DNA from: Dysgonomonas mossii
Lineage (GTDB): Bacteria; Bacteroidota; Bacteroidia; Bacteroidales; Dysgonomonadaceae
Reading direction: 5' to 3'
Assembly (NCBI RefSeq): GCF_004569505.1
Contig: NZ_SPPK01000002.1
Span: 62,001 to 126,000, forward strand
DNA length: 64,000 bases
Every line of letters begins with the position of its first letter. Positions within the stretch are counted from its first letter, which is position 1. A program made the translations under genes and the position numbers. The notes under the pieces were generated by a model. The model was not told where the DNA came from and searched no databases. It was given only the letters and a program-made list of their open reading frames with translations. This document shows positions 1 to 10,000 of the stretch, in pieces.

Positions 1-3000
1 CGAATTGAGAATATCGATTTCTCACCAAGTTATTGGGCCTCATCAGGGTTGACAGGCTCTCCTGCTGCCGGAAGCGCTTTTGCAAACTGGATATACGAGC
101 ATGGGACAGGAATCGTAATGCGCAGGAACGACTGGTCGTATACTACGTATGTTCATGTAGAAAAATACAATAAAGGAATACTATTGGGCTATTCGATGTC
201 GGCAGGCAGCGAAGGTTTTACTCCAAACGGACATTATTATGATTTGACGTTTAAGGATTGTAAAACAGCTGTCTATGCAGAAGCTGTGAATGATGTAGGT
301 CTCTTGTGTTCTAACCTGAAAATACAAAATTGTGAAACCGGATTTTCTTTCAGACCGAATACAGGCGGAGTATTTCAGATACAAGCTTCTCAGATTGAAG
401 CTACCTCCGAGGCTATTTCAGTGGATAAATCATCGGGTACAAAAATTTTGTTGAATCAGTCGTTAGTAAGCAAAGGTGCAATCAACATCGGCGGAGGTTC
501 GCTTGTTGCCAATAATAATGATTTCAACAATGATAAGCCGCAGATAACTATTGGTATTGCTGCAAGGTCTATTTTAAATGGAAATCGTTTCTCGAAAGAG
601 GTTGATATCAAGAATAAATCTATTCTCGAAAATGTAATAGACCATACGCCTGTTTCTATGGCACAAGTACCAAGCTTTGAAAAAATACAGGATCAGAGCA
701 GAAAGCCATCGAGAGAAGTGCTTTACAATGCTGCGGCTGCACCATACAATGCTATAGGAAACGGGACAACTGATAATACGAATGCCATACAAACAGCCTT
801 GAATCAGGCCGGAACTGATGGCGGAGGGATTGTTTTTCTTCCTCCGGGTAAGTATAAAGTCTTGGGACACCTGACAATTCCTTCGGGGGTAGAACTAAGA
901 GGGGCGTCTGATGTACCTTCTTCTCCACTTGGCAAAGGTAGTATTATAGAAGTTTATGCAGACAAAGGCAATCCGAACGGAACTCCATTTATTAAGTTGT
1001 CTTCAAATAGCGGTATTCGTGCATTGGCGTTTAATTATCCCGAACAGGATGCACGTTTACTACCTAATATGCCATCATATCCTTATTGTATACAGGCTAC
1101 AGGAGCTAATACGTATGTTATAAATATAGGGGTAAGGGCTACAGATAAATTTCTCGATTTGTTTACTTACAAATGTGATAATCATTTTGTAGACTATGTC
1201 ATGGGACATGTCTTTACATCCGGTGTAAAGATCGGTGGCAACTCCAAAGACGGGATTGTACAAAATGTACATGTGAATGTAAACGCTTATGCCTACGGTG
1301 GCGAATCGAAATGGGGAAGCTGGCCAAATTCTCCTAATCCGAGTAGTGAAGGAAATCTCATCGACGCTTCTTACGTGCATGGAACAAATCATCTTCAGTT
1401 TTTAGAGGTGGGTTCGTGTGAAAACTTACGCTTATATAACGACTTTATCTTTGGAGGACATAATGGCTTTATCCTGAATGACAATGCCAAAGGCTCATCT
1501 TTAGGATTGGGCATAGACGGTAGTATAAGTGCATTCAAGGTAGTTGGAAGCGGAATCGAGTCTTTTGATCTTATCAATACCCAGATCGTTGCTTTTGGTA
1601 GCGATAGCCGATATATTGAAACAAGCCCGAACTTTACAGGGAAGGTTACTTTCTTTAATTCAGACTATTGGGGAAATCCAACAAAAGGACTTGCATTGTC
1701 GGGAGGAAAGGTAGAAATGCAAACGGCACACTTCCATCATCCCGGACAAACAGGATTGGCTTCATTAGCTTCCGGCTCAGAGTTGAGCCTTCAGGCTTCA
1801 TCTGTTATGCCTGTCAACAACCTTTTGATAGGTGGAGGAGAAGCGGGATTGTCAGTCGTTTCGTCGATAACAAACTCTTCGGGAATTAATACTGCCAATG
1901 TGAAACTTTGGAAAAATAACCTTGCCCATTCTCCAAAGCTGTCAGGCGAAAATGTTTACGACCGTACAGGCTGGTCGGCTTCTGCATCGAATAATACAAA
2001 TGGAGCAAGAAACGCATTGGATGGCAATCCTGCTACCCGATGGGATACTGAAGCGGTTCAAGCTCCGGGGCAATGGTTCTTGGTAGATATGAACGAAGAA
2101 AAAGATATTGATGCTATTATTCTTGATTATTCAGCCAGCTCGGGAGATTATCCTGTAGGTTATGAGATTCTCGTGTCAAGCGATGGGGCTTCGTGGAATA
2201 GCGTAGCTACAGGAAAAGGAAATAGCAACATGTTGTTTGTTATCTTAGACCAAACAGTAAAAGGACGATATATAAAAATAAACCAAACAGGATCGAAAGA
2301 CTTGTACTGGTCAATCCACGAATTTTATGTTTATAAGTCTGAAGAAGTAGCCGAGGAAGTTCCTCTGGATATGACAGGATGGATTGCTTCGGCATCGAAT
2401 AATACGAATGCGGCTCAGAATGCAATAGATTATGATGATGAAACCCGATGGGATACAGAAGCTCTTCAAGCTCCGGGACAGTGGTTTATGGTAGATATGA
2501 GAAAAGAACAGGAGTTTGATAAATTGGTGTTGGACTGTACCAAAAGCCCGAATGATTTTCCTGTTTCTTACGAAGTATATGTCTCTAACGACGGTACAAC
2601 ATGGGGAAGCCCTATACATACAGGTAATGGCAGCCCGAATAGCTTTATTATAAAGTTTGAGCCGCAGAAGTACAGATATATCCGCATTGTTCAGACAGGA
2701 ACTAATCCGGGCGGTTACTGGTCGATACATGAATTTAGGGTATATAACACAAATGCAACGACTCCGATCTCCAACTCTCACAACTATGAGCATTACATCA
2801 TGTACGGACAAAGCTTGTCTACAGGGCATGAATCGGATAAGCTGTCTACCGATAACCTTGATGGAAACTATATGATAGGAAGCCAAGTCTGGATAAACTA
2901 TGGAAATCAGGCACTAAACACATTGAGCCCTTTAGTAGCTACCGAATATGGTACAGCTTTGGGTGAGAGTCCGTTGCACGGAGCTGTCAATCATTTACGT

Positions 3001-4869
3001 AAGCAAGTTCCGTTAATGCATGATGCTACGGGTAAAGAGAATCGTATTTTGGCAACATCGAGTGGAACAAGTGGAAAGAATATAGAAGAGCTTTCGAAAG
3101 AATACCAAGGCTCGGAAGTATTATATAATAATTATATCACAGCTCTGGAAAAAGCAAAAACGATTGTTGACAGAACCAACAGTACTATTTCTTGTCCGGC
3201 TATCATATTCATGCAAGGAGAATTCAATTATTACAACGAGTATGGTACAGGACTTGATGGACATGAGGGAACTGCATCGGGAGATAAAGCGACATATAAG
3301 AATTTGCTTATGACGCTAAAAAATAATATGCAAGCAGATGCTAAAGCACAGTACCAGCAGGCTGACAATCCGGTCTTCTATACCTATCAGGCAGGAGCTC
3401 AATATACAAAAGGTAGAAGCTTAGAAATAGGAATGGCACAACTGGAAGCTGCGAATGCAAATAGTGATATTATATGTGTTGGTCCCATCTATCCCATGAC
3501 AGACGTTGGAGGGCACTTGGATGCAAATGGTTACCGTTGGTACGGCGAAATGATAGGGAAGGTGATATATAAAACGAAGGTTTTAGGTGAAACTTTTACA
3601 CCACTGCAACCAATAGAAATTTCTCGTGTTGAAGGAAATCAAAAGCAACTGCGCATAAAATACATTGCTCCGAAGCTGCCATTGGTACTTGATACCAAAA
3701 CCTTGTTAGAAATGCCTAATTATGGATTTAACGTTTATCTGAACGATGTAGAGCAAAGCATTCAGAACGTAGTGATAGACGGATCGGAACAGGATTGTGT
3801 TCTTATTACTTGTGCCAATAACCTGGATGGAGCTATCGAGGTTACTTATGCGGGTGTAGATGCTACATTGTCGGGACGAAACTTGCGAGGACATGGGAAT
3901 CTGCGCGATAGCGATGACTATCAGGCATTCTTCAATTACGAACATAAAACATGGAACAATTCTCCTACTACAAGCGGAGAACCAATGGATGCTTCAGGGA
4001 ATGTTATTGATGGAAAACATTATCCATTATATAATTTTAGTGTTGCTTTCTACTACAAGTTAGATGCAGACAAGGATAAATATATTGTTCCTAACCTGAG
4101 TGATATGTATTCAGATACCGACATAAGTTCGCTGAAGGTAAATGGCGATGATTGGAATATTGAGAATACTTATGTCTTAGATTGTGGTTATTCAGCGGAT
4201 AAGATCGATGTGGCCGTTATTCCTGCTACCGGAGCCACAGTAAGTGGAGGCAAGTCTTTCTCTATGGATGTGAAAAAACCAGGTTTGTATGAGAAAGTTA
4301 TCACAGTAACTGCCGCAGATGGTATAGCAAGCAAAAACTATACGCTGAAAGTAGAAGTGCCAATTCCTTTCAATAGTATAGTAGTACAGAAGTGGAACAA
4401 TATCTTAGCTGTTAATAATAATGCGGCTACAAATGGAGGTTACGTTTTCAAAGATTACCAATGGTTTAGAAATGGAGAAAAGATTGGAACCAACAAACAA
4501 TATTATTCTGCCGGAGGTAAAGAAACCGACATTCTCGATAAAGCTGCTTTGTATTCTGTAAGGATGACGACAGCAGACGGGAAAAGTTTTTCTACCTGTC
4601 AGGGAAGTGCACTCCTTAAGAGTTCGTCAACAAAAGTATATCCTAATCCGGTAAATGCTTTAGAAGTAATCAGTTTGGAAACAGATCTGGATGAGGATAT
4701 GTTGAAAGGGGCAAAACTACAAGTATACACTATTGCGGGAAGTTTAGAAAAATCAATTCCTGTGGTAGGTAAAGTAACACCGTTTACGTTATCCAAAGCA
4801 GGAACATTTATAGTAAAACTTCGAACAAAGAGTGGCTTTGAAGAAGAGTTTAAGATAATAGCAAAATAA
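1..4869 (+). CDS. T9SS cargo: beta-helix / discoidin x2 / SGNH-like multidomain protein (5' truncated)
   Basis: The frame is open from base 1, so the start lies outside the window; 1622 residues are visible, numbered here from base 1. Parallel beta-helix sequence fills residues 1-230. A second helix (about 235-640) opens with a Pectate_lyase_3-like stretch (NAIGNGTTDNT, then GGIVFLPPGKY). Two discoidin (F5/8 C) domains follow at about 656-777 and 793-917. An SGNH-esterase-like domain spans about 930-1190, with GQSLS (Ser938), IIFMQGE and a late His1172 in GGHLDANGYR. Beta-rich linkers precede a T9SS type A sorting domain (about 1540-1622, beginning VYPNPV). Tandem beta-helices occur in GH55 and related enzymes, but I cannot assign a substrate. 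It is probably secreted to the cell surface and de-esterifies or cleaves a plant or microbial polysaccharide. The next gene starts 9 bp downstream. Confidence 0.8.
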   Translation, partial: RIENIDFSPSYWASSGLTGSPAAGSAFANWIYEHGTGIVMRRNDWSYTTYVHVEKYNKGILLGYSMSAGSEGFTPNGHYYDLTFKDCKTAVYAEAVNDVGLLCSNLKIQNCETGFSFRPNTGGVFQIQASQIEATSEAISVDKSSGTKILLNQSLVSKGAINIGGGSLVANNNDFNNDKPQITIGIAARSILNGNRFSKEVDIKNKSILENVIDHTPVSMAQVPSFEKIQDQSRKPSREVLYNAAAAPYNAIGNGTTDNTNAIQTALNQAGTDGGGIVFLPPGKYKVLGHLTIPSGVELRGASDVPSSPLGKGSIIEVYADKGNPNGTPFIKLSSNSGIRALAFNYPEQDARLLPNMPSYPYCIQATGANTYVINIGVRATDKFLDLFTYKCDNHFVDYVMGHVFTSGVKIGGNSKDGIVQNVHVNVNAYAYGGESKWGSWPNSPNPSSEGNLIDASYVHGTNHLQFLEVGSCENLRLYNDFIFGGHNGFILNDNAKGSSLGLGIDGSISAFKVVGSGIESFDLINTQIVAFGSDSRYIETSPNFTGKVTFFNSDYWGNPTKGLALSGGKVEMQTAHFHHPGQTGLASLASGSELSLQASSVMPVNNLLIGGGEAGLSVVSSITNSSGINTANVKLWKNNLAHSPKLSGENVYDRTGWSASASNNTNGARNALDGNPATRWDTEAVQAPGQWFLVDMNEEKDIDAIILDYSASSGDYPVGYEILVSSDGASWNSVATGKGNSNMLFVILDQTVKGRYIKINQTGSKDLYWSIHEFYVYKSEEVAEEVPLDMTGWIASASNNTNAAQNAIDYDDETRWDTEALQAPGQWFMVDMRKEQEFDKLVLDCTKSPNDFPVSYEVYVSNDGTTWGSPIHTGNGSPNSFIIKFEPQKYRYIRIVQTGTNPGGYWSIHEFRVYNTNATTPISNSHNYEHYIMYGQSLSTGHESDKLSTDNLDGNYMIGSQVWINYGNQALNTLSPLVATEYGTALGESPLHGAVNHLRKQVPLMHDATGKENRILATSSGTSGKNIEELSKEYQGSEVLYNNYITALEKAKTIVDRTNSTISCPAIIFMQGEFNYYNEYGTGLDGHEGTASGDKATYKNLLMTLKNNMQADAKAQYQQADNPVFYTYQAGAQYTKGRSLEIGMAQLEAANANSDIICVGPIYPMTDVGGHLDANGYRWYGEMIGKVIYKTKVLGETFTPLQPIEISRVEGNQKQLRIKYIAPKLPLVLDTKTLLEMPNYGFNVYLNDVEQSIQNVVIDGSEQDCVLITCANNLDGAIEVTYAGVDATLSGRNLRGHGNLRDSDDYQAFFNYEHKTWNNSPTTSGEPMDASGNVIDGKHYPLYNFSVAFYYKLDADKDKYIVPNLSDMYSDTDISSLKVNGDDWNIENTYVLDCGYSADKIDVAVIPATGATVSGGKSFSMDVKKPGLYEKVITVTAADGIASKNYTLKVEVPIPFNSIVVQKWNNILAVNNNAATNGGYVFKDYQWFRNGEKIGTNKQYYSAGGKETDILDKAALYSVRMTTADGKSFSTCQGSALLKSSSTKVYPNPVNALEVISLETDLDEDMLKGAKLQVYTIAGSLEKSIPVVGKVTPFTLSKAGTFIVKLRTKSGFEEEFKIIAK

Positions 4870-4878
4870 GTATAATGT

Positions 4879-5748
4879 ATGAAAATCAAGAAAATTACAG
4901 TTCTGTTGGCTATGGCATTACTTACCAGTTCTGCCATATGCTCGCAGGATAACAAACATGAAGTGTTTTTCTCTGCAACGGGAGGAATATCTTCATTGAA
5001 ATATAAAATAAATGAAGGAGATAATAAGCTGGCGTTTGGATCTTCTGTTGGGGTGGGTTACAATTACTTTCTCTCAGAAAACTGGGCGTTGAATACCGGG
5101 CTTGAATTATCTTTTATGAACTCGAAAGGACTTATGGATAATATCTCTGATGAGTATAATGCTATAGATGCCAATAACGATGAATTTCGATTTGCATATT
5201 TCATTCATTCGGTTGAAGAGAAGCATAATGCTACATTCCTGAATATACCTCTTATGGTTCAATTCCAACAATCTGTATCGAAAGGTTTTTATGCTGCCGT
5301 TGGAGGGAAAATAGGAATACCGGTCAGTGGAAAATATACAACTACTCTTTCCAATTTGTCTACTACTGCTTATTATGCCGACATTGATCTTCTTATCGAT
5401 AAAGATAATGAAGTAAACGGTATAGGTCATTTTGCAGGGGCAGAGAAAAAAGCTGATTTGGATATGAAGCTGTCTTTTATGTTATCAGCCGAGGTTGGAA
5501 ATAAATGGAGGCTTACCGATAAGCTAGCTCTTTACTCGGGTGTATACTGTGATTACGGACTTAACGATGTGCGGAAAAACAAAGAAAAGAGTTCTTTGTT
5601 GGGGTATAATAAGCAACATCCATCCGATTTCGAAGTGAATAGTATAACTGCATCAAAGTATCTTAAAGCAGAGGGCACAAAAGCGCTTACCGAAAAAATA
5701 TATCCAATATCTATTGGGGTGAAATTAAAGTTAGCATTTGCTTATTAA
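4879..5748 (+). CDS. outer-membrane beta-barrel protein (porin-family-like)
   Basis: This 289-residue protein has an N-terminal signal peptide (MKIKKITVLLAMALLTSSAICS, cut near CSQ). The rest is alternating amphipathic strands with features of small Bacteroidota beta-barrels (PF13568-like): GVGYNYFLSENWALNTGLELSF, then NIPLMVQFQ, and a C-terminal strand ending in the aromatic YPISIGVKLKLAFAY. The role is unknown; such barrels are often adhesion or structural proteins. It starts 9 bp after the T9SS cargo gene, so the two are probably cotranscribed. A strong hairpin terminator follows 19 bp after the stop. Family assignment rests on topology rather than a specific motif. Confidence 0.7.
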   Translation: MKIKKITVLLAMALLTSSAICSQDNKHEVFFSATGGISSLKYKINEGDNKLAFGSSVGVGYNYFLSENWALNTGLELSFMNSKGLMDNISDEYNAIDANNDEFRFAYFIHSVEEKHNATFLNIPLMVQFQQSVSKGFYAAVGGKIGIPVSGKYTTTLSNLSTTAYYADIDLLIDKDNEVNGIGHFAGAEKKADLDMKLSFMLSAEVGNKWRLTDKLALYSGVYCDYGLNDVRKNKEKSSLLGYNKQHPSDFEVNSITASKYLKAEGTKALTEKIYPISIGVKLKLAFAY

Positions 5749-5766
5749 TATTCACAAATGTAAAAG

Positions 5767-5803
5767 AGGCTGCCTGAGAAGTAATTTTCAGGCAGCCTTT
5801 TCT
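5767..5803. terminator. bidirectional intrinsic terminator
   Basis: A perfect 11-bp inverted repeat (AGGCTGCCTGA / TCAGGCAGCCT) with a 10-nt loop is followed by a T-rich run on the plus strand and preceded by AAAAG, which gives a T-run on the minus strand. It lies between two convergent genes and can end both. Confidence 0.8.
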
Positions 5804-5825
5804 TTATAGTATTTCTATCCTTACA

Positions 5826-8357
5826 CTAATTACTGCTGATAATCTGAGCCAGAGATACTTGATATTTTTCGCCTAACAGCGTTGCATACTCTTTGCAAAA
5901 ACTGTTATATGTACTTTTAGCGAGACTTTTTTTACCTTGTTTGTAATATACCCTGCATTTAGCAAAAAGAGCTTCCTCATTAAGTGTATCAAATAAGAAA
6001 ATCAGGTTTGATGCCTTAAGAATAGCGTTGGCTTTTCCTGAATTAATTTCACGCAGAAGTATGCCCAATAAAAAGTCGATTGCAAAATCTGAATATGTGG
6101 CTTTAAAAGAGTCCAGCCATTCTTCTTGAGTGAAAGGTAAGAGCTGTCCATAACCTAATAGTTCCAATAGCTTGGACTCGGAATCCGTATCTTCCATTAT
6201 TGCCTTTTGCGGTAGCCTCATGTATTTAAGTACCTCAAGATAATCGCAAATAGAGTTGTCTTCAATGGTTATCTTCCAGAAGCTATTGTTGTTTTGTACT
6301 TGCACATTCCCAATCTTTTCTAGCACCTGATTCAGTCGGTTCATGGATACATTTCTGTTGTTCCTTGCCGATTTTTCATCTTTGTCGGGCCATATCAGAC
6401 TATCTATCACTTTACTGTTTATACCGGGGCCATTTTCACTATTTAAAATTATAGCAAGTACCAGACTTTTTAGTGTTGGAGTGAAGAGATCTGTAATGTC
6501 TTTACCCTCAGAGTCCTTTACGTTGAAAAAACCGAGTAGGGAAATAGCCTGACGAGAACGATCGTAATATATTTCATCGTTATTTATCAGGGATTCATCT
6601 TCTGTAAGATCATCCGTTAATGAGAAAGCGGAATGAATAGATTTCTCTTTCTTCTTTCTCATTCTTATATAAACGGCATATCCTGCGACTAAGCATATCA
6701 CAGCGAAAGCTACTGCAATATATATTGTTTTAGACTCATTAGACTCGGAGGTTTTAGCCGATTGCAATATTTGGCCAGACGCTATAGGCGGATATGCTAT
6801 GCTATACAGATCGATTTCCGAATTGCCTCTTTTGTAATCCTTACAGAAGAGAGCGTACAGTTTGTTTTCTTTTTCGGGCTTCATCAGAGTCGAAAAATTG
6901 TAATCAGCATTCAATTCCAAAGAGTCTATATAGGCCAATTCTTCAATTACAGGTTTTTGTCTGGCCACCTTTAGCAATATTTGTTTTCCAAGAGCTTTTG
7001 ATATAACCAAAAATGAATCCTCTTCCTTATTATAGATCATATTTCCACATGGCAGAAAATGATTAGAATTATTATATTCCCAGCACAGAGATACTTTCAT
7101 TGTTTTCAGGTCGATAGCATAAAGGTCGGCGGTAATGATAGAAGTCAATTCCTGTTTTCCGCTTTGGTTTCCTTCTCCTCCATAAATATACAATGTATCG
7201 CCAACGATTGCCGATGCCGACGAATAGCGAGGAGATATTACATTTAGCTGTTGGGTATTCCATTCATTGGTGGCGGGATTGATCACGGTCAAATCGTTTT
7301 TATAACGATAGAACCCATACCCGCCGAATGTAATTATTGAGGAATTAGAATTCCACAATGCGGATGTGTGATGCCAATACGACGGTTCTAATGCAGGTGC
7401 ACGGTTGCTGCTCCATGTCTTATTTTCGAAAGAAAAAATAGATATAAACTTTTCCTCCAGATTATACGAAATCAGTTCATTCTTTTTAGGGTTAAAAACA
7501 ACATGATTCGTATTTATATTGGCAGGCCTTCCAGATTTTACATATATAGTATCTTGCTGGTTGGTGATTACATTGTAAGAAATAATCTGTTTATTGTCAG
7601 GAATAAAATATATAATACCTCTTCCTGCATCGAACGCATACTGTATATATGTTTTATTATTTGTAGATAATGAAAAATGCTTAGTCCAGTTGGCGTAAGA
7701 GTCTATTATCCAGTCGGGGCTCATTACTGTGGCTTGGGCTTGTTTCAGCTCATCATAGCATTCGGTCTTATTATGCTGCTTTAGAATCCAATGCCTGAAT
7801 AATTTATCTCCATGCGATAGCTTAATATCTTTTATGATCATCGGCGGAACTTCTTCTGTTGAAAAACCTGTAAGGTTTGACTTCCCGAAACAGATAATGG
7901 CTTCCTTCCAATCTCCTTTCTTTAATGTCAAAGTTTTGGAAAAATCTTTATACTTTATTTTTAGTGATTGATCTTTGTTTGATATCGTTATTGCTACATG
8001 AAACCATTCGTTTAGTTTGAGATCTGTTAATATGGGGATAATTTCATCATTAATTACCATGATTGGAAAATTTCCACTATTGCCCGAACTAAATCCGAGA
8101 GTTACTGAGGATTTCGATTCACTGATTATTTTTACAGTAGAGCCATATAATATAGATGTATTCTCATATTTCAAATCAAACTCCAGAGTCAATTCGTCTT
8201 TGATGTCGATATAGTTTCCGTTTTCCAAAAGCAATCCTGTCCGATCTGCTGCTAATACCTCGTATGATTTAAATCTTAATCCGTACTCAGAATTATCTGA
8301 TATGCAGGGTTGGACAATATTGAATAACAGGAGAAATAGGGCGAGTGTGTATTTCAT
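5826..8357 (-). CDS. transmembrane regulator: LamG/Kelch-like sensor, one TM helix, SARP/BTAD-like effector
   Basis: This 843-residue protein has a signal peptide at 1-20. A concanavalin/LamG-like region (about 25-195) precedes a Kelch-like propeller (about 230-520), with repeats such as IITFGGYGFYRYKNDL and TLYIYGGEGNQSGK. One membrane helix lies near 541-563 (YIAVAFAVICLVAGYAVYI), followed by the stop-transfer run RMRKKKEK. The cytoplasmic part carries a winged-helix-like segment (about 595-700; LTPTLKSLVLAI then DSLIWPDKDEKSARNNRNV) and a helical BTAD-like tail rich in LLEL/ALFAKCRVYYKQGKKSLA. In SARP-type activators this pair binds DNA. The layout suggests a one-component sensor that detects a periplasmic ligand and controls the divergent glycosidase genes directly. 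There is no histidine kinase or receiver domain. The domain boundaries are estimates. Confidence 0.7.
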   Translation of the reverse strand: MKYTLALFLLLFNIVQPCISDNSEYGLRFKSYEVLAADRTGLLLENGNYIDIKDELTLEFDLKYENTSILYGSTVKIISESKSSVTLGFSSGNSGNFPIMVINDEIIPILTDLKLNEWFHVAITISNKDQSLKIKYKDFSKTLTLKKGDWKEAIICFGKSNLTGFSTEEVPPMIIKDIKLSHGDKLFRHWILKQHNKTECYDELKQAQATVMSPDWIIDSYANWTKHFSLSTNNKTYIQYAFDAGRGIIYFIPDNKQIISYNVITNQQDTIYVKSGRPANINTNHVVFNPKKNELISYNLEEKFISIFSFENKTWSSNRAPALEPSYWHHTSALWNSNSSIITFGGYGFYRYKNDLTVINPATNEWNTQQLNVISPRYSSASAIVGDTLYIYGGEGNQSGKQELTSIITADLYAIDLKTMKVSLCWEYNNSNHFLPCGNMIYNKEEDSFLVISKALGKQILLKVARQKPVIEELAYIDSLELNADYNFSTLMKPEKENKLYALFCKDYKRGNSEIDLYSIAYPPIASGQILQSAKTSESNESKTIYIAVAFAVICLVAGYAVYIRMRKKKEKSIHSAFSLTDDLTEDESLINNDEIYYDRSRQAISLLGFFNVKDSEGKDITDLFTPTLKSLVLAIILNSENGPGINSKVIDSLIWPDKDEKSARNNRNVSMNRLNQVLEKIGNVQVQNNNSFWKITIEDNSICDYLEVLKYMRLPQKAIMEDTDSESKLLELLGYGQLLPFTQEEWLDSFKATYSDFAIDFLLGILLREINSGKANAILKASNLIFLFDTLNEEALFAKCRVYYKQGKKSLAKSTYNSFCKEYATLLGEKYQVSLAQIISSN

Positions 8358-8722
8358 GGAAGCTTTTATTTAAAAAGGTCTTTGTGTGAACAATACAACC
8401 AATAAGTAACATACAAAATTAATGATTTTTTTCATGATAAGTTATGAGAACTTTATAATAAGTGATTTAAAAAATAAAGGAATACGGGAGTTTTTATAGT
8501 TTTTATCTTTAAAGAGCATTTTAACTGAATTTTAATTCTTAATTAATAGGCGTGTTTATGTAAATTTAAGTATCTCCCTTTTTTTTTGTAGTAAAGTAAA
8601 AAATATCATGAAATATGCCTTCATCTCTTCTCTTGATTGGGGAGATGTATTCGCCTAACGAATTGTAGTAGCTAAGTGATATCGCAAAGAAAGACGAAAC
8701 AATTAATTAAATAAAATACCAA
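8358..8722. other. divergent intergenic control region
   Basis: This AT-rich stretch of 365 bp lies between the minus-strand regulator and the plus-strand glycosidase cluster. It holds one candidate minus-strand promoter box and a T-tract near 8576-8587. A 16-codon ORF (8608-8658, starting MKYAF) has no sign of being a gene. I see no plus-strand TAnnTTTG match. Any binding site for the adjacent regulator should lie here, but I could not pick one out. Confidence 0.5.
8414..8421 (-). promoter_or_regulatory. putative -7 box for the Kelch/SARP regulator
   Basis: The plus-strand CAAAATTA reads TAATTTTG on the minus strand, matching the Bacteroidota -7 consensus TAnnTTTG. It lies about 57 bp before the start codon. 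No clear -33 TTTG is seen at the usual distance. Confidence 0.35.
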
Positions 8723-10000
8723 ATGAATTTTAAAGGAATTTTTTTTGTGCTTGCCGCAATAATATTGACGCTGCCCTCGGGTAGAATATTGGCGCAAGCG
8801 CGAAAGCATGCGCCAACAACTGCATATCCCAGTTACAAAGGAATGATCATGGCTGGGTACCAAGGGTGGTTTCGGGCTCCAGCGGATGGAGTTATGTATC
8901 CCGACGAAAAACAAGTACGCATAGATATGTGGCCCGATGTACGAGAATACGAAAAAACATATCCTACGGGGCTTAAACTAGCCGATGGGTCTACTGCACG
9001 CTTTTTCAGTTCTACAGATAAGAGTACAGTTGATCTGCATTTCAAATGGATGCAGGAGTATGGAGTTGATGGTGTTTTTATGCAACGCTTCTTCAGTGCT
9101 GCTCAGGCTAAAGCACGGCAAGGCGGTCAAACGGCAGTTATCAAGAATGCATTTGAAGCAGCGTCTAAGTATCAGCGTGCTATCGCTATTATGTACGATC
9201 TTTCGGGACTCAGCAAGTCGGGAGAAGACTGCTCAAGCCTCATAGAAGATTGGAAATACTTGGTTGACTCTATAAAGGTGACAAACCAGAAAGGAAATAA
9301 AACATATTTGTTTTTTAATGGTAAGCCGCTTGTTGCGATATGGGGTATCGGATTTCCCGACAGGCCCTATAATACTCGTGATATCGGTATTGATCGTTTT
9401 ATCGATTTTCTCAAAAATGATCCTGAATATGGAGGCTGTAGTGTAATGCTTGGAGTTCCTACCTTCTGGCGCGAACTCAATGCAGACTGCCTTCCCGATC
9501 CATACTTGCATACAATTATCCGCAAGGCAGATATTGTTCTTCCATGGACTGTACAGCGTTTTTCTCCTCTATTGCACAATGATATGGATCGCTATCGTGA
9601 CTTAATAATCGGAGATATAGAGTGGTGCAGACAAAACAAAATAGATTATGTGCCTTGTGTTACACCCGGTTTTAGCTGGCATAATCTCAGTAGGTTCGAG
9701 TTCCCTGATGATATTAAACCCTCCGGGTCGATACCGCGTCAGGGCGGGCGTTTTTACTGGCAACAGATATCCACGGCTATTAATGCAGGGGCTAGTATGC
9801 TTTATGTAGCTATGTTTGATGAGGTAAACGAAGGCACAGCTATCTTTAAATGTACCGATAATCCTCCGGTAAGTGATATAGCCAAGTTTGTAGGTATGGA
9901 CGGTATGCCATCCGACCACTATTTGTGGCTTACAGGAGAAGCAACAAAAATGATGCGTAGACAAAAACCATTGAGTATCAAAATGCCGAAACGAGAGTAA
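8723..10000 (+). CDS. GH71/GH99-like glycoside hydrolase
   Basis: This 425-residue enzyme carries a signal peptide (ending RILAQA). The body has hallmarks of the Bacteroidota GH71/99-like group: YKGMIMAGYQGWF at the start, WPDVREYEKTYPTG, YGVDGVFMQRF, a CVTPGFSWHNLS strand and the C-terminal-side AMFDEVNEGTAIFK. The last motif parallels the GH99 endo-alpha-mannosidase signature E-x-x-E-G-T, so Glu367 and Glu370 are the likely catalytic pair. Known relatives cut alpha-linked mannose or glucose chains, but this subgroup has no firmly established substrate. It should act in the periplasm or at the surface. It leads a four-gene cluster with two GH2 enzymes and a paralog at 13472. Confidence 0.8.
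   Translation: MNFKGIFFVLAAIILTLPSGRILAQARKHAPTTAYPSYKGMIMAGYQGWFRAPADGVMYPDEKQVRIDMWPDVREYEKTYPTGLKLADGSTARFFSSTDKSTVDLHFKWMQEYGVDGVFMQRFFSAAQAKARQGGQTAVIKNAFEAASKYQRAIAIMYDLSGLSKSGEDCSSLIEDWKYLVDSIKVTNQKGNKTYLFFNGKPLVAIWGIGFPDRPYNTRDIGIDRFIDFLKNDPEYGGCSVMLGVPTFWRELNADCLPDPYLHTIIRKADIVLPWTVQRFSPLLHNDMDRYRDLIIGDIEWCRQNKIDYVPCVTPGFSWHNLSRFEFPDDIKPSGSIPRQGGRFYWQQISTAINAGASMLYVAMFDEVNEGTAIFKCTDNPPVSDIAKFVGMDGMPSDHYLWLTGEATKMMRRQKPLSIKMPKRE

Noticed and set aside
2311..2886. 191-codon minus-strand open frame inside the T9SS cargo gene
   Set aside because: It lies wholly within a strongly supported gene, has no recognisable domain and is rich in Ile/Arg/Cys as expected from an antisense shadow.
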